Shown: one piece after another, positions 1 through 8,197 of the stretch
How the letters are laid out: each line of letters opens with the position of its first letter
Numbering within the stretch: position 1 is the stretch's first letter
Source of the DNA: Gracilimonas sediminicola
GTDB lineage: Bacteria > Bacteroidota > Rhodothermia > Balneolales > Balneolaceae
Reading direction: 5' to 3'
Length of the DNA stretch: 64,000 nt
Assembly: GCF_024320785.1 (NCBI RefSeq)
Contig: NZ_JANDBC010000002.1
Span: 186,001-250,000, forward strand
Translations under genes and position numbers: made by a program
Notes under the pieces: generated by a model
What the model was told of the DNA's origin: nothing
What the model saw: the letters and a program-made list of their open reading frames with translations, nothing else
Databases searched by the model: none

Positions 1-107
1 TTATTCTGTTAACCAATCGAACATTTCCGTACCGGTCGTATGGAAAGCGAATTAGTGAAATCAGGGCTAAAGTTGCAGATGCAGCCTTTTCCGCAATAAC
101 CAATTAG
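1..107 (+). CDS. Serine hydrolase (beta-lactamase family), C-terminal end only
   Basis: An open frame starting at base 3 ends in TAG at 105-107 and encodes about 34 residues. It contains a LLTNRTFP stretch followed by ISEIRAKVADAAF. A Leu-Thr-Asn-Arg strand followed by a final helix of the form RxxVxDAA is characteristic of the end of class C beta-lactamase/esterase-like serine hydrolases, including those fused to NagZ glycosidases. The catalytic part lies outside the window, so activity cannot be judged. The next gene starts one base after this stop, which suggests co-transcription with the cytidine deaminase. The family call is an inference from a short tail. Confidence 0.5.
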   Translation, partial: ILLTNRTFPYRSYGKRISEIRAKVADAAFSAITN

Positions 108-108
108 T

Positions 109-813
109 ATGAGCTGGAATCCACTTTACGAACAATCTTATGTACCCTACTCTTCGAACAAACACGCATGTGTGGTAGAAAGCAAATCCGGGAAATGTTA
201 CGCCGGGGTGAGAATTGAGAATATTTCATACCCACTCACTATTCCGGCAGCCCAGGCTGCTTGTGCCATCTGCCTTAGTGAAGGTGAGATTCCTGCTAAA
301 ATCTATACTGAAGATCCTTCATCTGAACAGCTGGATTACTGGGGCAAAGAGTTTGAGCTGGAAGTCATAGAAACCAACAACCCATCACAGGATAAACTGG
401 AAGATCTCTTCCATCCCTCAAAAAAAGATTTTGAAGTACTGCCCAGATTAAAAACACTGCTGGACAATGCCGTTACTCCCAACTCCGACTTCCCGGTTTC
501 TGCGATTTTATTTACAGAAGATGGATATTTCGAAGGCGTGAACGTGGAAGTAAGTGCATGGACACACGGCATCTGCGCAGAAAGAGTAGCTATTTCCAAG
601 GCTTTTGCTGCAGGACGTACCGAGTTTACCCGTCTGGAAGTGCACACCCGAAAGGGAGAAATCAGCAGTCCATGTGGGGCCTGCCGCCAGGTAATCTCCG
701 AGCTGCTTCCCTATCATGACATCGTTCTTCATCATTCTGATGGAACACAGTCGGAGCACCTTTCCCTCGACCTTCTACCCTTTAGCTTCAAGTCTTCTGC
801 TCTCAAGAAATAA
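109..813 (+). CDS. cdd: Two-domain cytidine deaminase, catalytic site in the C-terminal half
   Basis: Hydrolyses cytidine/deoxycytidine to (deoxy)uridine in pyrimidine salvage, using a zinc-bound water. The 234 residues contain two deaminase folds. The C-terminal one has the zinc and proton-shuttle motif CAE at 156-158 and the PCGAC motif (Cys189, Cys192). The N-terminal one (about residues 15-85) keeps the ENISYPLTI strand, but PAA replaces CAE around residues 46-48 and no PCxxC motif follows. This is the reverse of the E. coli enzyme, where the N-terminal domain is active and the C-terminal one degenerate. The gene starts one base after the preceding stop. The deaminase call is secure; substrate preference is inferred. 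Confidence 0.9.
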   Translation: MSWNPLYEQSYVPYSSNKHACVVESKSGKCYAGVRIENISYPLTIPAAQAACAICLSEGEIPAKIYTEDPSSEQLDYWGKEFELEVIETNNPSQDKLEDLFHPSKKDFEVLPRLKTLLDNAVTPNSDFPVSAILFTEDGYFEGVNVEVSAWTHGICAERVAISKAFAAGRTEFTRLEVHTRKGEISSPCGACRQVISELLPYHDIVLHHSDGTQSEHLSLDLLPFSFKSSALKK

Positions 814-902
814 CGGCAGTCCGTAAATGGAAATCAGATGAAATAGGTTAGTCATCAACAGAATGAATAGCTAATTTCAAGCTTTTATAATCAATCGCAT
901 AT

Positions 903-1547
903 ATGTCCATAAACTTTATCGCTGTACTCGACCACGAACATTTGGAGAATTCTGTTTTCCTGACGGCTTTTGCCAAGTCGCTGGCCAAGCTTGGCGACCG
1001 TAAGGGGCTCGTAGTACATGGTGACAGCCCCTACACCGACCGGCTCATACAAACAGGCATGATGAGAGAGGACGCCCGGCTCAGAGCCATTAAAGACCTC
1101 AACAAACGGCTGGTGGGATTATTTGCAGACCAGGGAATTCCCACTATAGGTATTCATGGATTTCAAAAGGGATTAATCACCAAACAGGAAGATGCAATCA
1201 GCCTGAACAAGAAAGCATTAGATGCTCATCATGCAGCCCCCAATTTGTTGATTTCAAGTCTTGTAGAGCAAAACGGAGGTCCTCAGCATGTTCCATTACC
1301 TCAATTCAGCCGGTCTTTATCCATTGAACTGAATAATGCAGATATCCTTTTGTTTTCAAAAAACGAGAAAGATGAAATCCTGATTTCAGAATCCAAAGAA
1401 AAGCTCTCATGGGGCAATTTACCGGCCGGATTCGCAGAAACCACCCTTCCCGATGAGTTTCGGAATTTTGATTATCCTGTAAAACTGACCACCGCTACTG
1501 ATTTTACCAACTGGCCATCACTGAATAAAGTGACAAAAATCGAGTGA
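903..1547 (+). CDS. Acetylglutamate kinase-like (amino acid kinase fold) protein, degenerate
   Basis: A 214-residue protein whose first 110 residues resemble the amino acid kinase fold. LVVHGDSPYTDRL stands where N-acetylglutamate kinases have a VxHGGG substrate loop, and LNKRLVGLFADQGIPTIGIHGFQKGLI matches the helix-strand segment ending in a GxDGGLI-like turn. The glycine-rich loop is changed (HGDSP), and the protein is shorter than the roughly 260-300 residues of ArgB. No clear nucleotide-binding segment is visible in the C-terminal third. It may be a divergent kinase or a non-catalytic relative. No arginine biosynthesis gene is adjacent, although an ArgD-like aminotransferase lies at 31.1 kb. 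Moderate confidence in the fold, low in activity. Confidence 0.5.
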   Translation: MSINFIAVLDHEHLENSVFLTAFAKSLAKLGDRKGLVVHGDSPYTDRLIQTGMMREDARLRAIKDLNKRLVGLFADQGIPTIGIHGFQKGLITKQEDAISLNKKALDAHHAAPNLLISSLVEQNGGPQHVPLPQFSRSLSIELNNADILLFSKNEKDEILISESKEKLSWGNLPAGFAETTLPDEFRNFDYPVKLTTATDFTNWPSLNKVTKIE

Positions 1548-1679
1548 CACGAAAAAAGTTTAAAATTTATACTAAAAAAGCACTTTTTAATTTGACTCAA
1601 TATCCCCGATTGAATAGCTTCAACGCACTTTCTGAAAACAGAAAATTTTAACTAATTAATAATTTAACGGAGCTACATA

Positions 1680-1856
1680 ATGAGTAGAGTTGAAGAAATC
1701 AAAAATCTCGTAGAAGAAACCACAGTAGAAATGGAAAAATTCTACGACAAGGGCAACAAAGCAGCGGGTACACGTGCGCGTAAGGGCCTTCAGGAATTAA
1801 AAAAATTAGCTCAGGAGATCCGTCTTGAGATTCAGGACATCAAAAACAAAGACTGA
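1680..1856 (+). CDS. Histone H1-like (Hc1-type) small nucleoid protein
   Basis: A 58-residue protein beginning MSRVEEIKNLVEE and ending in a lysine- and glutamate-rich helix (QEIRLEIQDIKNKD). A short basic patch AGTRARKGLQELKKLAQ lies in the middle. This matches the short histone H1-like Hc1 family of Bacteroidota, thought to bind DNA non-specifically and help compact the nucleoid. A Shine-Dalgarno GGAG at 1669-1672, 7 bases before the ATG, supports the start. A strong intrinsic terminator follows 25 bases after the stop, so it is probably a monocistronic, highly expressed gene. Family assignment is by pattern and length. Confidence 0.8.
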   Translation: MSRVEEIKNLVEETTVEMEKFYDKGNKAAGTRARKGLQELKKLAQEIRLEIQDIKNKD

Positions 1857-1880
1857 TTTTTTACAGCTCTAAGTTTTTAC

Positions 1881-1909
1881 AAAAGCCGCTTACACAAGCG
1901 GCTTTTTTT
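1881..1909 (+). terminator. Intrinsic terminator of the histone-like gene
   Basis: A perfect 10-bp stem, AAAAGCCGCT paired with AGCGGCTTTT around a 6-base loop, is followed by a run of T. It lies 25 bases after the stop of the histone-like gene and reads on the + strand. Confidence 0.9.
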
Positions 1910-1961
1910 ATATCCGAACATTCTGTATCTACCTCCTTATCATTAAAAATAAACGCCTAAA

Positions 1962-2858
1962 ATGCGATCTCTGTCTTTCTTACTGCTTTTTTGTTTCCTC
2001 ATTTCCTGTTCCTCCCCTCAACATCCTGAAACCCTCCCCGAACTGGAAAACCTCATTAACTCAAGGGTTTCTGAAATTGAAGGTACCTTCGGGATATCCT
2101 TTAAAAGTCTTCAGGATCCTGATTTTGTGATTAGCATCAATGAAGATGAACGCTTTCATGCCGCAAGTACCATGAAAACACCGGTTATTATGGAGTTGTA
2201 CCGCCAGGCTGAGCAAGGACGGTTCTCGGTACAAGATTCAATCACCGTGCAAAATGAATTTGTAAGCATTGTTGATAGTTCCACTTTCACGATGTCTGTT
2301 TCGGAAGACAGCGAGCAGGATTTGTACTCCCTTTTGGGTAAAAAAACTTCCCTCTATCATCTCGCATATGAAATGATTACCCGAAGCAGTAATCTTGCCA
2401 CCAACATTTTAATCGATTTTCTGGATGCTAAAAAAGTGACCGCCGCCATGCGTGAAATCGGGGCCGACAGTATTGAAGTTCTTCGCGGGGTTGAAGATAT
2501 CAAAGCCTATGAGGCTGGCTTGAGCAACACGACCACCCCAAAAGATCTTCGAATTATGTTTGAGGAGCTTGCCAAAGGAGACTTACTGACGAAAGAATCT
2601 AAGCAAGAGATACTTTCCATACTGAAGCAGCAAAAGTATAACGACATGTTCCCAGTAAAGCTTCCTGAAGACACACCGATAGCGCATAAAACCGGATGGA
2701 TTACCAATGTTCATCACGACTCGGGTATAATCTACATGCCGGATGGAGATGCATTCGTTCTCGTTTTCCTCTCAAAAAATGCCCCTGATCGAGAGGCGGT
2801 ACTCGAAGCCTCCGCTGATATTGCCCGTTACTGCTACGATTTTATGAACAACCGGTGA
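1962..2858 (+). CDS. Class A beta-lactamase-like serine hydrolase, lipoprotein
   Basis: A 298-residue class A beta-lactamase-fold enzyme. A lipoprotein signal ends in LISC with the lipid-bearing Cys16, so it should be membrane-anchored. The SxxK nucleophile motif is Ser69-Thr-Met-Lys72, an SxN-like motif is Ser142-Ser-Asn144, and the KTG motif is Lys243-Thr-Gly245. A glutamate-containing stretch (RGVEDIKAYE, about residues 176-184) precedes NTTTP where the omega loop with Glu166 is expected. All active-site elements are present, so it should be a working acyl-serine enzyme, either a beta-lactamase or a peptidoglycan D,D-peptidase. Which of the two cannot be decided from sequence. It has its own leader after the upstream terminator. 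Confidence 0.85.
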   Translation: MRSLSFLLLFCFLISCSSPQHPETLPELENLINSRVSEIEGTFGISFKSLQDPDFVISINEDERFHAASTMKTPVIMELYRQAEQGRFSVQDSITVQNEFVSIVDSSTFTMSVSEDSEQDLYSLLGKKTSLYHLAYEMITRSSNLATNILIDFLDAKKVTAAMREIGADSIEVLRGVEDIKAYEAGLSNTTTPKDLRIMFEELAKGDLLTKESKQEILSILKQQKYNDMFPVKLPEDTPIAHKTGWITNVHHDSGIIYMPDGDAFVLVFLSKNAPDREAVLEASADIARYCYDFMNNR

Positions 2859-2944
2859 GTATGAGTTCGATTAATAATGAGTCGAAAAGTAACGTACTTA
2901 TGCTTTGCTTGAGTTCTTCAACATAATAATTCTATTAGCAAGCT

Positions 2945-3056
2945 TTGAGTGTCGGTCTGACGACTTAAAGTCCGTCTGACCGTTGTGATTTAGATTATCA
3001 GGCTCATTCGGGCCATCCATCAGACGGGCAACCCGTCAGATGGATCTCATAACCTG
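2945..3056. repeat. Cluster of imperfect palindromes in a 316-bp gene-free gap
   Basis: The gap 2859-3174 holds no gene that I can support. It contains two hairpin-like elements with a shared GTCTGACG core. One is CGGTCTGACGAC / GTCCGTCTGACCG around 2953-2982. The other is CCATCAGACGGG / CCCGTCAGATGG around 3016-3042, mismatched at a single pair. Both resemble REP-type palindromes and could act as a terminator for the upstream + strand gene, although no T-run follows. Their function is unknown. Confidence 0.55.
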
Positions 3057-3174
3057 GTGAGTTTACGGTTTGAGGCTTTCCTTATCTCGAAATCAGGTTA
3101 ATTAAGATTTCCACTTCGAAACATTCTTTGGGTTAAGCTTGTTGAAAGAATGAATATGAACAACTAATCCGGAT

Positions 3175-3477
3175 ATGTACAACGATTTAGCCGACGCGGT
3201 AGAATCACTGAAAGAAAAAGGATTTGATCATACCTTTGAACTTGGAAACGACTGCATTACCTGTAAAGAACTGGATGTAGAATACTCCACCGATGATCTC
3301 TCCATTAATGAAACCCACAAATTTGATCAGGGAACCGATCCCGGCAGCGAATCCACCGTTTATGCTATCGAATCTGACAGCGGCGTTAAAGGCACGCTTA
3401 TCATGTCGTACGGTAAATATGTGGACCCGGAGAAAGCCGAACTTATCGACCGGCTTCTCAAATCTCATGAAGCCTGA
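3175..3477 (+). CDS. Small conserved protein often annotated as phosphoribosylpyrophosphate synthetase
   Basis: A 100-residue acidic cytoplasmic protein. From memory, the family is widespread in Bacteroidota and carries the database name phosphoribosylpyrophosphate synthetase, but it has no PRPP-synthetase motif and is about one third of that enzyme's length. Visible conserved elements are CITCKELDVEY (two cysteines, residues 23 and 26) and VYAIESDSGVKGTLIMSYG. No catalytic function should be assumed. The stop codon abuts that of the convergent gene, with no bases between them. Confidence 0.75.
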   Translation: MYNDLADAVESLKEKGFDHTFELGNDCITCKELDVEYSTDDLSINETHKFDQGTDPGSESTVYAIESDSGVKGTLIMSYGKYVDPEKAELIDRLLKSHEA

Positions 3478-4005
3478 TTACATACCGCTGTACTTTTCGG
3501 GGATGGGATTGAACTCCGATTCGTGCGCCCAATAAATAGTAACCACCCACCAGCGATCTCCGTCATCAAAAAGCTGAATGCTGTTTATACCTTTGTTAAA
3601 AGGCTCAGCATCCGACTCACTGCGCTTAGATCCGTAGGTGCTAAACAGGTGCACTACTCGCCCATAATGGTGCTCTTCCCGATGGATTTCATATTCATAA
3701 AATCCATTCTCCACAAAATAAGGGTCCGTATTTTCGATGAATTCTTCAGGCGTCATCACCTGGTATACGTTTTTACCCTGCTGATTTCTTCCGGTGGGAA
3801 TAAGTCTTGCCTCCGGAATCACTAAATTCCTGAAACGGTCCCAGTCTCTGGGTTCCCCCTTCTCCCCGGAAATAGATGCATACAGAGCTACCACAAGGTT
3901 ATCGATGCTTTCCACATCTTTAGCGCGCTGCTCTTCACTTACCTGTGCAACAGCAAATTGCACTCCAAACAGTACTATGAGTAGTATGGTATATAGTTTT
4001 TTCAT
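3478..4005 (-). CDS. Secreted NTF2-fold (SnoaL/DUF4440-like) protein
   Basis: A 175-residue protein with an N-terminal signal peptide ending around AVAQ at residue 21, so it should be exported to the periplasm. The body reads as an NTF2-like cone: an initial helix (IDNLVVALYASISGEKGEPRDWDRF), a middle segment with an FIENTDPYF helix, and final strands (INSIQLFDDGDRWWVVTIYW). Such domains are used both as enzymes and as ligand-binding proteins, and no catalytic residues can be named. The next gene upstream on the same strand encodes a second secreted NTF2-like protein, so the two are probably co-transcribed. Confidence 0.7.
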   Translation of the reverse strand: MKKLYTILLIVLFGVQFAVAQVSEEQRAKDVESIDNLVVALYASISGEKGEPRDWDRFRNLVIPEARLIPTGRNQQGKNVYQVMTPEEFIENTDPYFVENGFYEYEIHREEHHYGRVVHLFSTYGSKRSESDAEPFNKGINSIQLFDDGDRWWVVTIYWAHESEFNPIPEKYSGM

Positions 4006-4062
4006 GATGTTTTTTTTAAAGTGTTCAGGCGTCAGCTTTCAGATCTTAGAATCTGACAGCTA

Positions 4063-4533
4063 TTATGATTCTACACAATTTGACTGACGGCTGGTATCAA
4101 CAATAAAGAATATTTTCCAGTCCCCTTCTTTCTTCACGAGCTGAAATGAATTCACCCCGCAGTGCGAGAACTTATCTCCTATATAAAATTCGAAAGGCGT
4201 CCATACCGTTGCAAGGTTTCCGTCAATATTAATATCGTAGCTGCCAATTCGTTCGTCCCATACCTGTTCTTTTGGGGAACCGATAGCATTTAAAAATGAG
4301 TCGAGATTGCCGGTGTTCACCATCACCTCTCCTTCCTGATTAGTTGCCACCCTCTTCATAATTGCATCTTTAGTGAAAGCATCGGCCACCATTGCGCTGT
4401 CACTTGCTCTCATTCCATCAAAAAGTTGTTCAATGGTCGCCCGGACATCTTTCACATCTTGGGTTTGGGCATTCACTGATTCAGGGACAGTAAACAGAAG
4501 GGCTGCAGCTATTAAAAGTAAAAAGTGCTTCAT
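4063..4533 (-). CDS. Secreted NTF2-fold (putative lumazine-binding-like) protein
   Basis: A 156-residue protein with a signal peptide (hydrophobic core LLLIAAALLFTVP, cleavage near VNAQ at residue 23). The remainder is a single NTF2-like domain: VRATIEQLFDGMRASDSAMVADAF, then a LATVWTPFEFYIGDKFSHCGVNSFQLVKK strand pair, then GDWKIFFIVDTSR. This order is typical of the nuclear transport factor 2 family group that includes Lumazine_bd_2. It lies 57 bases upstream of the second NTF2-like gene on the same strand and is a distant paralogue of it. Function unknown. Confidence 0.7.
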   Translation of the reverse strand: MKHFLLLIAAALLFTVPESVNAQTQDVKDVRATIEQLFDGMRASDSAMVADAFTKDAIMKRVATNQEGEVMVNTGNLDSFLNAIGSPKEQVWDERIGSYDINIDGNLATVWTPFEFYIGDKFSHCGVNSFQLVKKEGDWKIFFIVDTSRQSNCVES

Positions 4534-4627
4534 CGTAAATCGGTTTGGTTAAGGGTTGAACCGAATTACGGAATAATTTCTGACAAGTTTGTATAAAAAT
4601 GTAATTCCCGGATAGAGCGAAAACAAA

Positions 4628-4655
4628 AAAGCCTTGATCTCACGACCAAGGCTTT
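4628..4655 (-). terminator. Intrinsic terminator of the pyruvate dehydrogenase operon
   Basis: A perfect 9-bp stem, AAAGCCTTG / CAAGGCTTT, with a 10-base loop. Read on the minus strand it is followed by a T-run (the A-run at 4621-4630). It lies 30 bases after the E2 stop codon. Confidence 0.85.
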
Positions 4656-4684
4656 CTCTTCTAAATATAAAATTTAAAACTTAC

Positions 4685-5944
4685 TTACAGCAGCATGGAG
4701 AGTGGATTCTCCAACAGATTCTTCACTGTATTCAGGAATTCCGCTGCTTTAGCTCCATCCACAATTCGGTGATCACTGGAAAGTGTCACTTTCATACGCT
4801 TACCGGGAACTACTTCTCCATTTTCAACCACAGGTACATCACGGATAGCACCCACAGCTAAAATACAGGCATTTGGCGGGTTGATGATTGCGGTGAATTC
4901 CTCAATCCCAAACATGCCCAAATTACTGATGGTGAAGGTACTGCCTTCCATTTGCTCAGGCTGTAGCTTACGTTCGCGTGCCAGTCCGGCCAGTTCTTTG
5001 GTTTCTGATGAAATTTGTGCCAGACCTTTTTGGTCGGTATGACGGATAACCGGAGTCATCAATCCTTCATCAATAGCTACGGCAACGGCTACGTGAACAT
5101 CACCGTGTTCTTTGATTACATCGCCATGCCATGAGCTGTTTACCGCCTGGTGACGTGTAAGAGCAATTGAGCAAGCTTTAACCACAATATCATTGAAGCT
5201 GATTTTAACTTCATTTGCTTCATTCATGGATGAACGAGCAGCCATTGCTGCCTTCATATCAATGTCGATAGTCTCGTAGAAATGCGGGTTGCTGAACTTG
5301 CTTTCGGACAAGCGGCGGGCAATGGTTTTTCTCATTTGAGATACCTTCACTTCACGGCTTTCAAGGCTCTTGAATGATGGAGCCGATGCGGATGCAGCAG
5401 CAGGCTGTGCAGATTCTTTAAAGTTCTCAATATCAGCCTTGATAATTCTGCCACCGGGACCGGAACCATCCACTCTGCCTAAATCAATTCCCCGGTCTTC
5501 AGCCATATTCCGGGCCAAAGGAGATGCCTTAATTCTTCCGTTATCGGAAGTTGAGTCTGTTGCAGGCTCAGATTTTGGCGAAGTCAAACCGGATGAACTT
5601 TCCGATGTAGTTTCTTTTTTCTCTTCAGAGGCCGTTTCTTTTACCTCCTCTTTGGAAGATGAAGAATCACTTCCTGCACCGTCAAGGATGTCTGAAATGT
5701 CTTCTCCTTCCTCACCCAGAACAGCCATCAGTCCACCCAGTGGAACGGCATCGCCTTCACCAACCAGAATTTTGAGAACGGTACCTTCATCAAAGGCTTC
5801 CACTTCCATGGTGGCTTTGTCGGTTTCTACTTCAGCAATAATATCGCCGGCCTGTACTTTATCTCCTTCGCTTACATTCCACGAGGCGATCACCCCTTCT
5901 TCCATGGTATCGCTGAGCTTCGGCATTTCAATCTTAATCGCCAT
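4685..5944 (-). CDS. pdhC: Pyruvate dehydrogenase E2, dihydrolipoamide acetyltransferase
   Basis: The 419-residue core subunit of the pyruvate dehydrogenase complex, which moves the acetyl group from E1-bound thiamine to CoA. Domain order: one lipoyl domain (residues 1-75) with the lipoylated Lys43 in DKA; an acidic, Ser-rich linker (about 80-135); a peripheral-subunit-binding domain (about 138-175, ASPLARNMAEDRGIDLGRV); a second linker; and the catalytic domain with the HRxxDG signature (His392) near the C-terminus. It is the last gene of the operon after E1alpha and E1beta and is followed by a terminator. No E3 gene is nearby, so lipoamide dehydrogenase must be encoded elsewhere. Confidence 0.95.
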   Translation of the reverse strand: MAIKIEMPKLSDTMEEGVIASWNVSEGDKVQAGDIIAEVETDKATMEVEAFDEGTVLKILVGEGDAVPLGGLMAVLGEEGEDISDILDGAGSDSSSSKEEVKETASEEKKETTSESSSGLTSPKSEPATDSTSDNGRIKASPLARNMAEDRGIDLGRVDGSGPGGRIIKADIENFKESAQPAAASASAPSFKSLESREVKVSQMRKTIARRLSESKFSNPHFYETIDIDMKAAMAARSSMNEANEVKISFNDIVVKACSIALTRHQAVNSSWHGDVIKEHGDVHVAVAVAIDEGLMTPVIRHTDQKGLAQISSETKELAGLARERKLQPEQMEGSTFTISNLGMFGIEEFTAIINPPNACILAVGAIRDVPVVENGEVVPGKRMKVTLSSDHRIVDGAKAAEFLNTVKNLLENPLSMLL

Positions 5945-6023
5945 AATTCTTCTAATCTAAACTGTTGAGTGAGTTGTTATTCGTATTTAAGCTTAATTCA
6001 ATGTAATGGGTGTAAAAGTAAAA

Positions 6024-6089
6024 AGGCAAAAGGGAAAGGTGAAAAGTAAGTTGTATCCACTTTTCATCTTTCACTTTTTACTTTTGCCT
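6024..6089. repeat. Imperfect inverted repeat between pdhB and pdhC
   Basis: A purine-rich arm (AGGCAAAAGGGAAAGGTG, followed by AAAAGT) and a pyrimidine-rich arm (ACTTTTCATCTTTCAC, then TTTTTACTTTTGCCT) form a long imperfect hairpin that overlaps the pdhB stop. It may stabilise mRNA ends or partly attenuate transcription into the E2 gene. No clear T-run follows, so I do not call it a terminator. Confidence 0.6.
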
Positions 6090-7071
6090 AATTCCTGTAA
6101 GTAACCTGATTCACTGCCTCAATAACCTGCTTCGCATCCGGCAGCCACGCATCAAACAAAGGCTTGGAGAACGGAGCATTCACATCCGGCAGGGTAACAC
6201 GCTGAACCGGAGCGTCTAAATAATCAAATGCCTCGCGCTGAATCAAGAAACCAATTTCGGCTGCAAATCCAGCAAACGGATGGGCTTCATCCACAACCAC
6301 ACATCGGTTGGTTTTTTTGATGGATTCAATAATCAAAGGCAGATCGAGTGGTTTAACGGTACGCGGATCTATGATTTCTACTTCCACTCCGTCTTTCTCA
6401 AGCTGGGCGGCTGCCTGTTTGGCTACGTGATACATCTTTCCGTGAGCCACAACCGTCACATCGCTTCCTTCTCGCTTAATTTTTCCTTTTCCAATGGGAA
6501 TGGTGAAGTCGTCTTCATCAGAAACTTCTCCCTTCAGTCCATACATCTGCTCTGATTCCATGAACAATACCGGATTGTCATCACGGATCGCAGATTTAAG
6601 CAGCCCCTTGGCATCACCCGGCTCGGAAGTATAAATAACTTTCAACCCCGGGAAGTGGGCGTACATTGAATCGTAAGCCACAGAGTGTGTTGCACCTAAC
6701 TGACCGGCAGAGGCGTTAGGACCACGGAATACAATCGGCATGGAAATCTGCCCACCCGTCATATACCCTGCTTTGGAAGCATGGTTTATGATTTGGTCAG
6801 CAGCAAGCACTGCGAAGTTAAAGGTCATGAACTCCACAATCGGGCGAAGGCCGTTCATTGCCGCGCCCACTCCAATCCCCGCAAAACCAAGCTCTGAGAT
6901 AGGAGTATCGATAACCCTTTTGTAGCCGTATTTATCTAAAAGTCCTTCGGTAGCTTTGTAGGCTCCGTTGTATTCGGCAACTTCCTCACCCATAATGAAG
7001 ACTTTCTCTTCACGGGCCATTTCCTCGTCAATTGCCTCTTTTATTGCTTCTCTAAATTGTAATTCAGCCAT
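6088..7071 (-). CDS. pdhB: Pyruvate dehydrogenase E1 component, beta subunit
   Basis: A 327-residue transketolase-like subunit that pairs with E1alpha to decarboxylate pyruvate on thiamine diphosphate. It starts MAELQFREAIKEAIDEEM and shows MGEEVAEYNGAYKATEGL (thiamine-contacting Glu), DTPISELGFAGIGVGAA, and the C-terminal transketolase domain with EIIDPRTVKPLD and VVVDEAHPFAGFAAEI. Length and order match the alpha2beta2 type of E1. It lies 25 bases after E1alpha on the same strand, so translation and stoichiometry are probably coupled. The adjacent E2 makes pyruvate the likely substrate, but a branched-chain 2-oxoacid role cannot be fully excluded by sequence. Confidence 0.95.
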   Translation of the reverse strand: MAELQFREAIKEAIDEEMAREEKVFIMGEEVAEYNGAYKATEGLLDKYGYKRVIDTPISELGFAGIGVGAAMNGLRPIVEFMTFNFAVLAADQIINHASKAGYMTGGQISMPIVFRGPNASAGQLGATHSVAYDSMYAHFPGLKVIYTSEPGDAKGLLKSAIRDDNPVLFMESEQMYGLKGEVSDEDDFTIPIGKGKIKREGSDVTVVAHGKMYHVAKQAAAQLEKDGVEVEIIDPRTVKPLDLPLIIESIKKTNRCVVVDEAHPFAGFAAEIGFLIQREAFDYLDAPVQRVTLPDVNAPFSKPLFDAWLPDAKQVIEAVNQVTYRN

Positions 7072-7096
7072 TACTTTATGTAGTCAGTTTTTAAAA

Positions 7097-8197
7097 TTAT
7101 TTGTGGAAATAAGGATCGTCTTCAGCAAACATGTCGTCGTAGAGTTCAGACTCTTCCGGGAAATCGGCATTGTCCGCAAAATCAACAGCTTCCAATACCT
7201 CGTCTTCCACTTTGTCCTCTATTTCCTGAATCTCATCATCACTCAGAATTTTTTCATCCTTCAGGTACGTCTTCAAACGCTCGATGGGATCCACCTTTTG
7301 ATATTCTTCCAGCTCTTCCTTGGTTCGGTACTTCTGTGGATCCGACATGGAATGTCCGCGGTAGCGATACGTTCGAATTTCAAGGAAATAAGGCTCTGAA
7401 GTCTCGCGTACTTCTTCAGCAACCTCTTTCATGGCTTCATACACAGAAAATACATCCATGCCATTTACCACTTTCGCTTTCATTCCGTAGGCTTTGGCCC
7501 GGTCCACAATTTCAGTAACTGTATGACGGCGGGCCGCAGTACCCATGGAGTACCCGTTATTCTCTACCGCAAAAATGGCCGGCAGCTTCCACAGATTGGC
7601 AATATTAAAAGTCTCGTGCAGCGCCCCTTGATCTACAGCACCATCCCCAAAAAAGGTCGCAGAAATACGCCCATTCTGATTGTACTTGTTGGCGAATGCA
7701 AGTCCGCCACCAATTGGGATATGACCACCTACAATTCCGTAGCCACCCCAAAAGTGATTTTCTGTTTTGGCAAAGTGCATGGATCCGCCTTTTCCTTTGG
7801 AGCATCCTGCAGCTTTACCGAATAGTTCTGCCATGCCTTCTTTAGGAGTGATTCCCCGGCACAGTCCCCAGCCGTGATCACGATAGGCTGTTATAATATC
7901 GTCGTCATCATTCAGCGCATAAACCGTTCCGGTAGAGATGGCTTCCTGACCTATGTACAGGTGAAGAAATCCACCAAATTTTCCTTTCTGATACTGCTGC
8001 ATGGCACGCTCTTCAAATCGTCGCTGAAGATACATTTGCTCATACATGGCCTTGAGGTTGTCTTCGCTCAAGCCAAGGGATTTGTGTTTCTTTTTAGTCG
8101 GGGATGGAAGGTCTACGCCTTTTTGGACGGCACCGTCTTTTTCATCTCCAATCCCCCGCGGGGCAAAATTTACTTCGTCTGTTTTCTTCTTAGCCAT
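7097..8197 (-). CDS. pdhA: Pyruvate dehydrogenase E1 component, alpha subunit
   Basis: The 366-residue thiamine-diphosphate-binding subunit. The TPP motif is complete: GDGAVDQGALHETFNIANLWKLP followed by ENNGYS. The RYRGHSMSDP segment is the conserved loop of E1alpha. The first 40 residues are a charged extension (KKKTDEVNFAPRG and SPTKKKHKSLGLS) beyond the usual start, which may contact E2. The final 60 residues are very acidic. It is the first gene of the operon; its promoter should lie in the 324-bp gap upstream. Confidence 0.95.
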   Translation of the reverse strand: MAKKKTDEVNFAPRGIGDEKDGAVQKGVDLPSPTKKKHKSLGLSEDNLKAMYEQMYLQRRFEERAMQQYQKGKFGGFLHLYIGQEAISTGTVYALNDDDDIITAYRDHGWGLCRGITPKEGMAELFGKAAGCSKGKGGSMHFAKTENHFWGGYGIVGGHIPIGGGLAFANKYNQNGRISATFFGDGAVDQGALHETFNIANLWKLPAIFAVENNGYSMGTAARRHTVTEIVDRAKAYGMKAKVVNGMDVFSVYEAMKEVAEEVRETSEPYFLEIRTYRYRGHSMSDPQKYRTKEELEEYQKVDPIERLKTYLKDEKILSDDEIQEIEDKVEDEVLEAVDFADNADFPEESELYDDMFAEDDPYFHK

